A stretch of DNA of 64,000 nucleotides from an uncultured Aquimarina sp. (GCA_947498785.1 CANMLS010000001.1:186001-250000), one strand, 5' to 3'; positions 52,474 to 61,538 are shown, counted from the stretch's first letter. Notes: generated from the sequence alone by a model not told the origin. Numbers and translations are program-made.

Positions 52474-52827
52474 AGATATATTTAATTGGTAGATACTATG
52501 AATATCGTCAAATAAAAGTTGTAATTGTTGTACTAAACCATATATGACACGAATTAACACTTGTTATTTTAATTTAAGTAATAATATTTAAAACATTAAA
52601 AAACAGTTCTTTGTGAAATATTAAAATATATTTACCTCTTATGATTAGTCGACATTTTTTTTAATGCATTGATATAGATATAAGGACTGAATTTTAATTT
52701 TTTTTGAAAATAATTAAGAATGATTTAGTAATAAAAAGATTATATTACAGGTAGTATAAAACTATTAAAAACCTAAATAAATTAAAAACACGTTTAGGTT
52801 ATTATTATTCTTAAAATCCTAAATATT

Positions 52828-53034
52828 ATGAAAAAATCAATTATGAAGATCGATGGAGTTCAAAAACTCACCAAGACTTCTCAAAAACAAATTAGTGGAG
52901 GAATGGTATCAGACTGCATTTCTGGATGTTATCGTTCATATTTATCTGATGTTGATGGTAATTTCTGCGCCGTTCCAAGCCCATCAGGGGCAATTTGCTT
53001 TGGTACAATTCAAGATGAACAATGCTGTATTTAA
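52828..53034 (+). CDS. Double-glycine-leader Cys-rich peptide (bacteriocin-like precursor)
   Basis: 68 residues. The leader MKKSIMKIDGVQKLTKTSQK then QISGG follows the ComC/bacteriocin-type pattern that ends in GG, a cleavage site for peptidase-containing ABC exporters. The predicted core of 43 residues carries six Cys, two as a C-terminal Cys-Cys-Ile (DCISGC, NFCAV, AICFG, EQCCI) and many Ser/Gly. It has its own terminator. No exporter, immunity or modification gene lies in the window. It may be an antimicrobial or signalling peptide; that is inference. Confidence 0.75.
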   Translation: MKKSIMKIDGVQKLTKTSQKQISGGMVSDCISGCYRSYLSDVDGNFCAVPSPSGAICFGTIQDEQCCI

Positions 53035-53073
53035 AAGATAATATCGATACTTTAATTTGTTCATATAAAATTT

Positions 53074-53110
53074 AAAAGACGGACTACAATTCGCAGTCCG
53101 TCCTTTAAAT
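53074..53110. terminator. Bidirectional terminator
   Basis: Stem GACGGACT/AGTCCGTC (53078-53085 with 53095-53102) with A/T flanks, between the peptide gene and the converging Crp-like gene; its left foot touches the stop of the latter. Confidence 0.85.
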
Positions 53111-53677
53111 TTTATTCCTATCCTTTAATTGATTTAATGTTCTATTAAGGCTTCTTAAGGCAATACCTAGATAATTAGCAATATCATTTTTTGAAATTAT
53201 CTTGGTAAACTCAGGGAAAAGCTGTTGAAGTCTTAAAATATTGTCTTCAATAGGGTAAGATTGTTGATAAGAATGTCTGGGAGCTTTATAACTTATTTTT
53301 GCAGCCATTGATTTGATAACAAGCCTGTTAAACTTCTTATCGTTTTCTAATAGCGTATTAAAATCTATATATGAAATTTTATATACCACTAGTTCTGTTA
53401 TAGCTTCTATACAACAAAAACTAGGATTACAACTAAATACTTCAATTTCACCAAACTCCATTCCTTCTCCCAAAAACTCCTGAATAAAATCTTTTCCATT
53501 TTCATCAGATAAATAACATTTTGTAATACCTTCCTTAATGATATATACCCAATTATATCTCCTATTTTGTTCAATTATACGTTGTTTTGGATGGTATTTT
53601 TCCTCTAGTATACCACTCTCATTCTCGATATAAAATTCATTGATATATGCTAATAATTCTGGATTTCTGCGTATCAT
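53105..53677 (-). CDS. Crp/Fnr-family transcriptional regulator
   Basis: 190 residues. The cNMP-like beta roll at about 25-115 (HPKQRIIEQNRRYNWVYIIKEGITKCYLSDENGKDFIQEFLGEGMEFGEIEVFS) is followed by the dimer helix and an HTH (FTKIISKNDIANYLGIALRSLNRTLNQLKDRN). No cAMP-binding Arg is evident. It is divergent from the HD-hydrolase/MFS pair and converges on the peptide gene. Regulation of one of these is possible; no operator is obvious. Confidence 0.9.
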   Translation of the reverse strand: MIRRNPELLAYINEFYIENESGILEEKYHPKQRIIEQNRRYNWVYIIKEGITKCYLSDENGKDFIQEFLGEGMEFGEIEVFSCNPSFCCIEAITELVVYKISYIDFNTLLENDKKFNRLVIKSMAAKISYKAPRHSYQQSYPIEDNILRLQQLFPEFTKIISKNDIANYLGIALRSLNRTLNQLKDRNKI

Positions 53678-53767
53678 TTTTGTGTTGGGACAAATGTCCT
53701 TTTATAAAAGTTCAAGGAATTATTTCTTTGACGCCTATAAAATTATACAATTAAAAAAGATAAGAGG

Positions 53768-54346
53768 ATGCTATCAGAAAGATTATCGAAACAAATAGAA
53801 TTCATTAAGGAAATAGATAAAATCAAATACATCCAACGAAAAACTAAATTGTTTAATAGTGATCGACCTGAGAATGATGCAGAACACAGTTGGCATTTGG
53901 CAATGATGGCTATTGTTTTAGAAGAACATGCCAACAAATCTGTTGATTTGATTAAAGTTTTAAAGATGGTATTAATCCATGACATTGTAGAAATTGATAC
54001 GGGTGATATTTTTCTTCATGATCCTATAAAAAACCACATCAATACTGATGAAGAACTAATAGCAGCAAAAAGAATTTTTGGTTTATTACCCAAAAAACAA
54101 GCTAAAGAACTGATAAATATTTGGCTAGAATTTGAAGAAGGCAAAACTAAAGAATCAAAATTTGCAAAAGCAATGGACAGATTTGAACCAATACTTCAAA
54201 ATAGTTCAAATAACGGAGGCACCTGGAACGAGTATGATGTTGAATATGAAAAAGTAGAAGAGAAAACAAAATCTATACAATATGGTTCTTTTAATTTATG
54301 GAATTATGCTATGAAATTAATCCATTCTTATTATAAAAAGAGCTGA
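53768..54346 (+). CDS. HD-domain hydrolase (5'-deoxynucleotidase / YfbR-like)
   Basis: 192 residues of the HDDC2/YfbR group. The metal ligands are visible in DAEHSWHLAMMA (H40), then LIHDIVEIDTGD (H71, D72) and a later Asp in KAMDRFEPILQN. The opening EFIKEIDKIKYIQRKTKL and FNSDRPENDAEH are typical. Activity on dNMPs is the family norm. The MFS transporter gene begins 2 bp after the stop, so the two form an operon. Confidence 0.92.
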   Translation: MLSERLSKQIEFIKEIDKIKYIQRKTKLFNSDRPENDAEHSWHLAMMAIVLEEHANKSVDLIKVLKMVLIHDIVEIDTGDIFLHDPIKNHINTDEELIAAKRIFGLLPKKQAKELINIWLEFEEGKTKESKFAKAMDRFEPILQNSSNNGGTWNEYDVEYEKVEEKTKSIQYGSFNLWNYAMKLIHSYYKKS

Positions 54347-54348
54347 TT

Positions 54349-55509
54349 ATGATGAATAAAAAGAGTTCTATATATACTATCAATTTTGCTTTAATTTCTT
54401 TAAGTTCTTTGTTGTTTTCTGCAAGTTATAATATGCTTATTCCAGAACTCCCTGCATATTTAAGTAGTATTGATGGGGCTGAATATAAAGGTTTAATCAT
54501 TTCCTTATTTACTCTTACTGCGGGTTTATCTAGACCATTTAGTGGAAAACTAACAGATAGAATAGGGAGGAAACCAGTAATTGTAATTGGAGCAATGATA
54601 TGTTTGATATCTGGATTTTTATACCCCATACTCACTACGGTGTCTGGATTTTTATTCTTACGATTATTACATGGTTTTTCTACGGGTTTTAGTCCAACAG
54701 CAATATCTGCATATGTGTCAGATGTTATTCCTAAAGAACGTTGGGGCGAAGCACTAGGCATTCAAGGACTATGTTTTAGTACAGGTTTAGCTTTGGGGCC
54801 AGCGTTAGGTAGTTTTATTAGATTATACTACTCATTTGATATATTATTCTATACTTCTTCATGTATTGCGTTATTATCTATTATATTGGTTATCAACATT
54901 AAAGAAACTTTGGTTTATAAAAAAGAATTTTCTTTTTCTGATCTCAGGATTTCAAAGAATGATATTATAGCAAGAGAAGTTTTACCTTCTGCTATTATCA
55001 CTTTTTTGGCATATATTGGATTTGGAGTAATCTTAACTTTAATTCCGGATTGGAGTGACCATCTGGGCATCATAAATAAGGGAACTTTTTTTATTGCATT
55101 TACTGTTTCTTCTTTGTTGATCAGAGTTGTTGCAGGAAAAATATCTGATACTTATGGAAGAATTCCTGTTATCAATATTGGTCTTGTTATATTGTTTATA
55201 GCATTAATACTAATTGGTTATCTTAATACGATTAAGGGGTTGTTAACCGGAGCGGTTTTTTATGGTTTATCTATGGGAATATTATCTCCTGCTCTAAATG
55301 CCTGGACAGTAGATATGAGTGATCCAAACCATAAAGGTAAGGCTATGGCAACAATGTATATTGCTCTCGAAGCAGGTATAGGATTAGGTGCTTTTTTTTC
55401 AGGGTTATATTATCAAAATGTAATTTCTAAGATACCTCTAATCATGTACATTTGTGCAGGAATGACTGCTATAGGGTTGTTATATATATTATTTAGAAAG
55501 AAATTGTAA
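54349..55509 (+). CDS. MFS-family efflux transporter
   Basis: 386 residues with twelve membrane helices. The MFS loop 2-3 signature is GKLTDRIGRKPVIV and its repeat in the second half is GKISDTYGRIPVIN. The motif ALGPALGSFI near helix 5 belongs to the drug/H+ antiporter 1 class. The substrate is unknown. Two tandem ATG codons begin the gene. It is in an operon with the HD hydrolase, and a MarR gene lies just beyond in the opposite direction. Confidence 0.92.
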   Translation: MMNKKSSIYTINFALISLSSLLFSASYNMLIPELPAYLSSIDGAEYKGLIISLFTLTAGLSRPFSGKLTDRIGRKPVIVIGAMICLISGFLYPILTTVSGFLFLRLLHGFSTGFSPTAISAYVSDVIPKERWGEALGIQGLCFSTGLALGPALGSFIRLYYSFDILFYTSSCIALLSIILVINIKETLVYKKEFSFSDLRISKNDIIAREVLPSAIITFLAYIGFGVILTLIPDWSDHLGIINKGTFFIAFTVSSLLIRVVAGKISDTYGRIPVINIGLVILFIALILIGYLNTIKGLLTGAVFYGLSMGILSPALNAWTVDMSDPNHKGKAMATMYIALEAGIGLGAFFSGLYYQNVISKIPLIMYICAGMTAIGLLYILFRKKL

Positions 55510-55538
55510 GTGTTATATATATCACTTGATAATTGCTA

Positions 55539-56045
55539 CTAAGATTCATTTTCTAAGTGTAAAATCATTTTTTTTAATAATTTCGATAAAGTGTCTTTTT
55601 CTGAAGCATCAAAAATATGAACAGCTTCATTTGCTTCTTCAAATCTTGTTTCTATGGCTTTATCAATTGTTTTTATTCCTTTTTTTGTTAAACCAGCCAG
55701 TTTGACACGTCCATCCTTTTGATCAGGAGAACGATAAATCAAATTTAATCGCACCAATCTATCAAGTAAGGCTGTCATAGCACCAGAGGTAATTAAAACT
55801 GATTGCATGAGTTGGGTTGGAGTAAGTTCAAATGGTTTGCCTGAGCGTCTTAATGTAGCCAGCACATCTAAATCAGTATAATGAATATCACTACTTCTTA
55901 AAGCTTTACTAGCCCTTTTTTCTAATGTCTTCCCCAATTTTAAAACTCTACCGACAATTAACATTGCAGAAGCATCAAGATCTGGCCTTTCTTGCTTCCA
56001 ATCGGTAATTAAAGTATCTATAATATCCTGATGATTATCGTTCAT
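55539..56045 (-). CDS. MarR-family transcriptional regulator
   Basis: 168 residues. The winged-helix domain is at about 55-135: HYTDLDVLATLRRSGKPFELTPTQLMQSVLITSGAMTALLDRLVRLNLIYRSPDQKDGRVKLAGLTKKG, including the DxRxxxxxLTxxG wing. It faces the serine hydrolase/aldolase operon, and two palindromic sites with a CTTTACGTAAAG-type core lie in the gap. Control of the divergent operon is therefore likely; the MFS gene is convergent to it. Confidence 0.93.
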   Translation of the reverse strand: MNDNHQDIIDTLITDWKQERPDLDASAMLIVGRVLKLGKTLEKRASKALRSSDIHYTDLDVLATLRRSGKPFELTPTQLMQSVLITSGAMTALLDRLVRLNLIYRSPDQKDGRVKLAGLTKKGIKTIDKAIETRFEEANEAVHIFDASEKDTLSKLLKKMILHLENES

Positions 56046-56087
56046 TTTAATGCAAATCTTAATTTTAGGTGATGAAACTACAAAAAA

Positions 56088-56107
56088 ATACCTTTACGTA
56101 AAGATAA
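56088..56107. promoter_or_regulatory. MarR operator site 1
   Basis: The core CTTTACGTAAAG (56092-56103) is a perfect 12-bp palindrome, 47 bp before the MarR start. Confidence 0.65.
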
Positions 56108-56127
56108 ATATTGTATAATTGCATGAT

Positions 56128-56147
56128 TTATCTTTATGTCAAGATAA
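56128..56147. promoter_or_regulatory. MarR operator site 2
   Basis: TTATCTT...AAGATAA arms around TATGTC resemble site 1 (TACGTA core); centre-to-centre distance 40 bp. It lies 30 bp before the serine hydrolase start. Confidence 0.6.
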
Positions 56148-56176
56148 GTTTTGAACATCAATTAAAAAATCAATGT

Positions 56177-57679
56177 ATGAATATATTCAAATCCAATCTT
56201 AAGTATCTGTTTGTTCTCATCACTTTATTAGTGACAGTTTTCACCGTACAAGGATGTTCACAGTCTTCTGTCAATAAAAAAACAAAAGATAAAAATCAAA
56301 CCGATACTATACCCACAAAAGCAATAGAGGATAATAAAAATCTAATTAGGACAATGACAAAGGTATTCTTGGATTCTAAAAATAGTCCACCAGGGATTTC
56401 AATTGCTGTGAGCATGAATGATACTATTGTATATGCAGAAGGTTTTGGATACTCAAATGCTCAATCAAAAGACCTCGTGAACAGTTCAACAAAATTTCGA
56501 GCGGCTTCAGTTTCAAAATTAATAACAGCTACGGCTATTGCTACACTACTTCAAGAAAACAGGATAGATCTCGACCAACCTGTACAAAGTTATGTACCTG
56601 CATTCCCAGAAAAATCACATACAATTACTTCTAGAGATATTGCAGCTCATATATCTGGTATCGCACATTACTCTGATGAAGATCGTTTTAAAAAGGACTT
56701 TTATAAATCTATAGATGAATCATTAACCGTATTTGCCCATAAAAAACTCCTTTTTGAGCCTAAGACAGATTATAAATATTCGACTCATGGTTTTACATTA
56801 CTTTCTGGTGTAGTAGAAGGCATAACGGGAACATCTTTTTTAGAATATATAGATAATGAAATATTTAAACCTTTAAAAATGACTTCTACGGGACCAGATT
56901 TGGGAGGTGATAAAGTAACTAACATGACAAAACTATATGCAATAGATCGATCTGGTAATGTTTCGATGGTAGAAAATCCAGATGACTCTAGTTACAAGTG
57001 GGGAGGAGGAGGAATGATATCAACACCATCTGATCTTGTACGCATGGGGGATATTTATTACAATGGTTTTTTAAAACCCGAAATTGTAAAAGAAATGTTT
57101 AAAACTCAGAAACTAAAATCTGGAGAAGATACTGGAGTAGGCATTGCCTGGCGCAAAAACTGGGATCCACAAGGTAGAAAAGTTTATGAGCATGCAGGTT
57201 GGATGCAAGGAGCAAGGAGCATACTTAGTGTTTTTCCAGAACAAAAGCTTTCGATTGCAATTATGTGTAATACACAAAGACCATATGAAATAGAAGAGAT
57301 GTCTCATATTTTGGCATTGCCATATATGATGAATAGCTCTCCTAAAAAACAACCAAAAGGTAATGCTGAAGTTCTTTTTAGTACGGTAAATAAAGAAGAT
57401 AAGGTAACTAAGAAAGGGAAACTTTATCTAGATGGTCTAAATGACAGATTAGTTTTAGAAGATAAGGATGGTAAAACAAACACATTTAAAATGGTTTATT
57501 TACAAAGAGAGAATTTATATGGAATGGTAACACCTTACGGAATATTATTTACATCAATAGATTTAAACAATAATCATATAATAGGTAAATCAATAAAATA
57601 CACTAGAAGTCCACAGAAAGCTCCTTCAACTTTTGAAAATCCGTTTATTACTTTTGAAGGAGATTTTGTTAACGAATAA
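56177..57679 (+). CDS. Serine hydrolase lipoprotein of the beta-lactamase superfamily
   Basis: 500 residues from the ATG at 56177 with a lipoprotein signal (VQGC, Cys at 27). The SxxK motif is SVSK in RAASVSKLITATAIATLL; the Tyr motif is YSTHGFTLLSG; the third is HAGWMQGARS. A C-terminal beta domain of about 120 residues follows (KKGKLYLDGLNDRLVLEDKDGKTNTFKM). This resembles D-aminopeptidase or esterase types more than resistance enzymes. It is 11 bp ahead of a D-threonine-aldolase-like gene, so a joint role in D-amino-acid or D-peptide breakdown is possible. Confidence 0.9.
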   Translation: MNIFKSNLKYLFVLITLLVTVFTVQGCSQSSVNKKTKDKNQTDTIPTKAIEDNKNLIRTMTKVFLDSKNSPPGISIAVSMNDTIVYAEGFGYSNAQSKDLVNSSTKFRAASVSKLITATAIATLLQENRIDLDQPVQSYVPAFPEKSHTITSRDIAAHISGIAHYSDEDRFKKDFYKSIDESLTVFAHKKLLFEPKTDYKYSTHGFTLLSGVVEGITGTSFLEYIDNEIFKPLKMTSTGPDLGGDKVTNMTKLYAIDRSGNVSMVENPDDSSYKWGGGGMISTPSDLVRMGDIYYNGFLKPEIVKEMFKTQKLKSGEDTGVGIAWRKNWDPQGRKVYEHAGWMQGARSILSVFPEQKLSIAIMCNTQRPYEIEEMSHILALPYMMNSSPKKQPKGNAEVLFSTVNKEDKVTKKGKLYLDGLNDRLVLEDKDGKTNTFKMVYLQRENLYGMVTPYGILFTSIDLNNNHIIGKSIKYTRSPQKAPSTFENPFITFEGDFVNE

Positions 57680-57690
57680 ACTTGTATGCT

Positions 57691-58797
57691 ATGAATTGGT
57701 ATGAAATAGAAAATATAGACGAAGTTGATTCTCCATCAATTGCTTTATATAAAAATCGTTTACTATTTAATATCGATAAAATGATTGGTATGGTAAATGG
57801 TGATACAGAGCGATTAATGCCACATATTAAGACTAATAAAATGCCCGAAGTAATTAAAAAAATGATATCTTCTGGTATTAAAAATTTCAAGGCTTCAACG
57901 ATATCAGAAGCAGAAATAGCTGCGATAGCAGGAGCTGATTCTGTTTTAATAGCGCATCAGTTAGTTGGTCCAAAAATAGATCGTTTTCTTTCACTTATAA
58001 CAACATTTCCCCAAACTAATTTTTTAACTATAATCGATAATAAAGGTTCTGCTAAATTGCTACAGCAAAAAGCTTCTACTAAGAATTTGAGAATAGATTT
58101 TTTTATTGATATCAATAATGGAATGAATCGTTCTGGAATTGAATTGGGTAAAGATTTAAATGAGTTTATAGAAAGTATTCCTACTTATGAACATCTTCAA
58201 TTTAAAGGGTTACATGTTTATGATGGTCATCTTAGGGATAATGACTCTCAACTTAGAAAAGATAAAATAGAAGAAGGGCTAAAAGAAATAAATACCTTGT
58301 TTGATACACTAAAAAAGAATACTACTGATATACGTTTAATTTGTGGAGGAACACCATCATTTACCACCCATCTGTTACAAAAAGATCGTCTCTGTAGTCC
58401 AGGAACTTGTTTGTTTTGGGATTGGGGGTATAGTGAGAAATTAGTAGAACAGGAGTTTAAATATGCAGCTATATTAGTGAGTAGAGTGATTTCAAAACCC
58501 AAAAAGAATATTATTACTCTCGATCTTGGACATAAATCTGTAGCTGCCGAAAACCCAATTCATCACAGAGTGAAGTTCTTAAACCTAAAAGATTATGAAT
58601 TGCTCTCGCAAAGTGAAGAACATGGAGTGGTGAAGGTAGACAATTGGGAGAGCATAGCAGTAGGGGATGTGGTCTACGGAATTCCGTATCATATATGCCC
58701 GACCATTAATCTTCATGATGATGTTTCTGTTATTGTCAATAATAGAAAAATAACACAGTGGGATATTATAGCAAGGAAAAGGAAAATTTCAGTGTAA
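57691..58797 (+). CDS. D-threonine-aldolase-like PLP enzyme (alanine racemase N-terminal fold)
   Basis: 368 residues from the ATG at 57691. The TIM-barrel PLP domain has the Lys in MPHIKTNKMP (about residue 47), FIDINNGMNRSGI and the phosphate-binding-like ICGGTPSFTTH. The C-terminal beta domain ends with HICPTINLHD, the His/Cys metal-binding region of D-threonine aldolase or D-serine dehydratase (DSD1-like). The reaction is probably D-beta-hydroxy amino acid cleavage. It is the second gene of the MarR-controlled operon. Confidence 0.92.
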   Translation: MNWYEIENIDEVDSPSIALYKNRLLFNIDKMIGMVNGDTERLMPHIKTNKMPEVIKKMISSGIKNFKASTISEAEIAAIAGADSVLIAHQLVGPKIDRFLSLITTFPQTNFLTIIDNKGSAKLLQQKASTKNLRIDFFIDINNGMNRSGIELGKDLNEFIESIPTYEHLQFKGLHVYDGHLRDNDSQLRKDKIEEGLKEINTLFDTLKKNTTDIRLICGGTPSFTTHLLQKDRLCSPGTCLFWDWGYSEKLVEQEFKYAAILVSRVISKPKKNIITLDLGHKSVAAENPIHHRVKFLNLKDYELLSQSEEHGVVKVDNWESIAVGDVVYGIPYHICPTINLHDDVSVIVNNRKITQWDIIARKRKISV

Positions 58798-58851
58798 TTA
58801 TAAAATTCATAAAAGAAATACTAACAACTACTATACAAATAAATAGTATTG

Positions 58852-58956
58852 ATGTATTTTTTGGAGATTAAGAATACAAATGAAAATATTATAAAAATGT
58901 TCATTCGAGAACATCGAAACATTGTTGAAGAAGCAAAAAAAAATATAATCAATTAA
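58852..58956 (+). CDS. Possible 34-residue protein
   Basis: An ATG-to-TAA frame reading MYFLEIKNTNENIIKMF, then IREHRNIVEEAKKNIIN. The composition is plausible for a short helical protein and a hairpin follows at 22 bp, but no family is known and it may be chance. Confidence 0.25.
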   Translation: MYFLEIKNTNENIIKMFIREHRNIVEEAKKNIIN

Positions 58957-58977
58957 AACTATACTTTTTGAAAGTTA

Positions 58978-59010
58978 AAGCACTCAATTTCAATAATGAA
59001 TTGAGTGCTT
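58978..59010. terminator. Hairpin between D-TA operon and thioesterase gene
   Basis: A perfect 12-bp stem (58978-58989 with 58999-59010), loop 9. The T-tract is better on the minus strand side (AACTTTCAAAAAG), so it may serve either direction. Confidence 0.6.
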
Positions 59011-59188
59011 GTAAGCATTATGAATAGTTTAGTGGTATTCAAAAATTAATCTCGAATGCTTAGCTCAGAATTATCAAATGTTCCTCCCGAGCTGGAAGAT
59101 TTTATTCTTGTTAGTATCACTTAAAGTGCGTAATTTTCTAGTAAATATTACTGAATTTTATCTAGAGCTTTTATCTGAAACAGAAAAA

Positions 59189-59587
59189 TTAAATTAAAAA
59201 ATGTTTAATCATTTTCTTTGGAGTAGTAGTTATTTGCTGACTGTAATAGTCAAACCAATAGAATTTGGTAAAGCTTATTGTACATAATTCGTTATGTACA
59301 TTAAAAAAACGACTTCTTATATGTATTTCCCTTTCATTATTATCTGAATTCTGCAATTCTAGGTATAAGAAAAAATTCTGCATAAACATTAACCGTTTGT
59401 GATGTACTAACTCTTCTTTACATATTTGAACACCTATGTTTAGCGTACTTAATTTCTGTTTTGAATACCCTATTTCAAACAAAAAAGTTTCAAATACAGA
59501 AGAAGTATATTTATGATATGCTGTGTTTTGCATAACCATATAATCGTTTACATCTTCTCCTTTTACTTTATATATTTTTCTAAACAT
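59189..59587 (-). CDS. Hotdog-fold acyl-CoA thioesterase-like protein
   Basis: 132 residues with the 4HBT layout: MVMQNTAYHKYTSSVFETFLFEIGYSKQKL, then GVQICKEELVHHKRLMFMQNFFLYLEL and a closing strand set. The usual catalytic Asp position (D in xxDxxGHVNN) is replaced by VMQNTAY, so activity is unsure. It stands alone on the minus strand downstream of the DUF5777 gene, with 65 bp between start and the neighbour's stop. Confidence 0.72.
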   Translation of the reverse strand: MFRKIYKVKGEDVNDYMVMQNTAYHKYTSSVFETFLFEIGYSKQKLSTLNIGVQICKEELVHHKRLMFMQNFFLYLELQNSDNNEREIHIRSRFFNVHNELCTISFTKFYWFDYYSQQITTTPKKMIKHFLI

Positions 59588-59652
59588 GTTAATTTTATTA
59601 CGGTAAACTCAAAAGTGCAAATGGTATTTACTGTTCTATTGATTAGACTCTT

Positions 59653-60549
59653 TCATTTTTTGGAGCTTCTTTTTTTGTGTTTTCCAAACTGAAAAGCTCT
59701 GGAAATATTAAAACCTAAATGTACATCTCCTTCAAAAAAATCATCAGTGCTTTCTGTAATAAAGCTTTTTTCAATCATAGTTATCGAGTTGGACAAAATA
59801 ATCTGAAATACATGTCCCCCTGTTTCAATATCAATTCCAAATGCTAATAAATTTGTAGTATTTATTGATTCTAAAGGGTTCACAGTATAATAATATTCTC
59901 CATTTATAGAAATTCTCTTTGTCAACTTAAGTCTACTTCCGATACCTACAGCAAAAATACCATGAGGATCTTCTTCTGTTTTTACTGAATTTCTATGTAC
60001 ATATGTGGGCATTATTTGCAATGAGAATCCAGAACTAAATTTTCTGGCAATTAGTACCTGTGATGTATAGGATAGTCGTTCACTATCACTAGGTTCATTA
60101 CCTGGTTCAAAATCATCGATTGTTCTATACGCAATACTCCCAAAAAACGAAGCTGAAAATGGAAAAGATTTTTTACCTGAGCTTTGTTTAAGTAATTTAT
60201 ATTTTACAAAACCATCATAGGTTTTATCAAAACTACTTCTTCCTACACCCAACATGATATCATCTGATAAGCCATATTCGAAAGCAAATCGAATATTTGA
60301 TTGATCTAATCCATATAGCTCTTCTGCTCCTAAATTTACTCTTCCAAAACGATGCGAAATCACAAATTCTAATATTCCTTTTTTACGATTTTCTATAGAA
60401 TGTCCGTTAAGAATTCGTGTTCCTTTGAAGGTAGAAGAAACATAATTTTTGGTTTGTGGAGCTTCTTCTTCCAGAATGTCAAAAAGATCTTGAGAAAATG
60501 CTTGTAAATGAATTGCTAATACAGCAAATACTATTAAAAAATTCTTCAT
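59653..60549 (-). CDS. DUF5777-like outer-membrane beta-barrel protein
   Basis: About 298 residues from the ATG at 60549 with a signal peptide (HLQAFSQ). The body is a beta-barrel: TFKGTRILNGHSIENRKKGILEFVISHRFG, RFAFEYGLSDDIMLGVGRSSFDKTYDGFVKYKLL and HVFQIILSNSITMIEKSFI, the pattern of DUF5777. It starts one base after the YceI stop, so it is the last gene of a coupled set. The cluster upstream holds a c-type cytochrome and a redox-like lipoprotein. Confidence 0.9.
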   Translation of the reverse strand: MKNFLIVFAVLAIHLQAFSQDLFDILEEEAPQTKNYVSSTFKGTRILNGHSIENRKKGILEFVISHRFGRVNLGAEELYGLDQSNIRFAFEYGLSDDIMLGVGRSSFDKTYDGFVKYKLLKQSSGKKSFPFSASFFGSIAYRTIDDFEPGNEPSDSERLSYTSQVLIARKFSSGFSLQIMPTYVHRNSVKTEEDPHGIFAVGIGSRLKLTKRISINGEYYYTVNPLESINTTNLLAFGIDIETGGHVFQIILSNSITMIEKSFITESTDDFFEGDVHLGFNISRAFQFGKHKKRSSKK

Positions 60550-60550
60550 A

Positions 60551-61096
60551 TTAATTCTTATATGGTTTATGATCCAATTCAAATGTTACTTCGATTGTCT
60601 TTGCAATATTATTTATCACTACTGCTGGAATTTTAATGTTATAATCTGATACATTAACAGGGAAACTTCCTTTAAGAGATATATTATCTTGTGATTTAGT
60701 TATTTTGGCCTGTGTCTTTATGCTTCTAGTTACACCATGAATGGTTAAATCACCCTTTATAGTAATAGTTTCTTCACTATTTCCCAACTTGTTAATTTCA
60801 TCTATTTTACCTTTAAAAGTAGCTTTTGGATATGTGTCAGATTCCACATAGTTTTCATTAAAATGTTCTTGCATTAATGATTTTTCAAACAAAAATGATT
60901 TCATTAATATAGAAATAGCGATGGCTCCAGTTGATGTATCTATTATACTTAGTACCTGATTATTGTCAGCTTTAATATCCTCTACAGGAGAACTTGAAAA
61001 AAACGAGGTATATCCTTGCTTAGTTAAAAACCGTTCTTGCCCTTGTAAAAGACAGGTAAATAAAAAACAGAGTAGTAGTATATATGTAGTTTTCAT
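60551..61096 (-). CDS. YceI-family periplasmic protein
   Basis: 181 residues with a signal peptide (LLQGQ). The lipocalin-like YceI domain is seen in GAIAISILMKSFLFEKSLMQEHFNENYVESDTYPKATFKGKI, ITIKGDLTIHGVTRSIKTQAKI and SFPVNVSDYNIKIPAVV. Members bind isoprenoid-quinone-like ligands. It is 15 bp after the OB-fold gene and 1 bp before the barrel gene, in one transcript. Confidence 0.93.
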   Translation of the reverse strand: MKTTYILLLCFLFTCLLQGQERFLTKQGYTSFFSSSPVEDIKADNNQVLSIIDTSTGAIAISILMKSFLFEKSLMQEHFNENYVESDTYPKATFKGKIDEINKLGNSEETITIKGDLTIHGVTRSIKTQAKITKSQDNISLKGSFPVNVSDYNIKIPAVVINNIAKTIEVTFELDHKPYKN

Positions 61097-61111
61097 ATTT
61101 TGATTAAATTT

Positions 61112-61534
61112 TTAATTAATGATTATACATTTTACAAGTATAACATCCATGAGATATCCCGTACATAAACCTTTTATTTTAATGTTCTGTCCCTTTTTTA
61201 AACTCATAATCTTTGTATGTTCTTCAGACGATAAATGACATATTACTCCTCCCATAGCATCTTTATCACTAAGTGTTATTATTCCTTTGTTTTTATTGGT
61301 GCTAATATTTGATATGATACCATTAACTTCAATGATCTTATCCAAATATTTAGAGTTTGCCTCTAATTCATTGTTTTCAAAATCATTCAATAAATCTTGA
61401 GATAATAAAGTGATATCTGGTGATACTTCTGATACATTAACATGTGATTGATTGTATACCACATTCATTACTATGATTATAGTGGTGATCCCTAAAATGG
61501 TAACGAGTATTATGTTTTTGATTTTTTTACTCAT
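61112..61534 (-). CDS. Membrane-anchored OB-fold (tRNA_anti-like) protein
   Basis: 140 residues: an N-terminal membrane anchor at about 8-26 (IILVTILGITTIIIVMNVV), then an OB fold (LDKIIEVNGIISNISTNKNKGIITLSDKDAMGGVICHLS, KGQNIKIKGLCTGYLMDVILVKCIII), the PF12869 type. It is exposed to the periplasm. It lies 4 bp after the cytochrome gene. The fold may bind a ligand or metal; the role is not known. Confidence 0.85.
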   Translation of the reverse strand: MSKKIKNIILVTILGITTIIIVMNVVYNQSHVNVSEVSPDITLLSQDLLNDFENNELEANSKYLDKIIEVNGIISNISTNKNKGIITLSDKDAMGGVICHLSSEEHTKIMSLKKGQNIKIKGLCTGYLMDVILVKCIIIN

Positions 61535-61538
61535 AGTG

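Larger units (their letters stand above)
58798..59188. other. 391-bp intergenic region with a possible mini-protein and a hairpin
   Basis: It contains a 34-codon open frame (58852-58956) followed by a 12-bp inverted repeat (58978-59010). The remaining part to 59188 shows nothing. Confidence 0.4.

Noticed and set aside
52474-52560. Extra 29 residues at the start of rlmF
   Set aside because: Other RlmF proteins begin a few residues before the HPxNxH motif; the TTG at 52473 fits better, though this is not proven.
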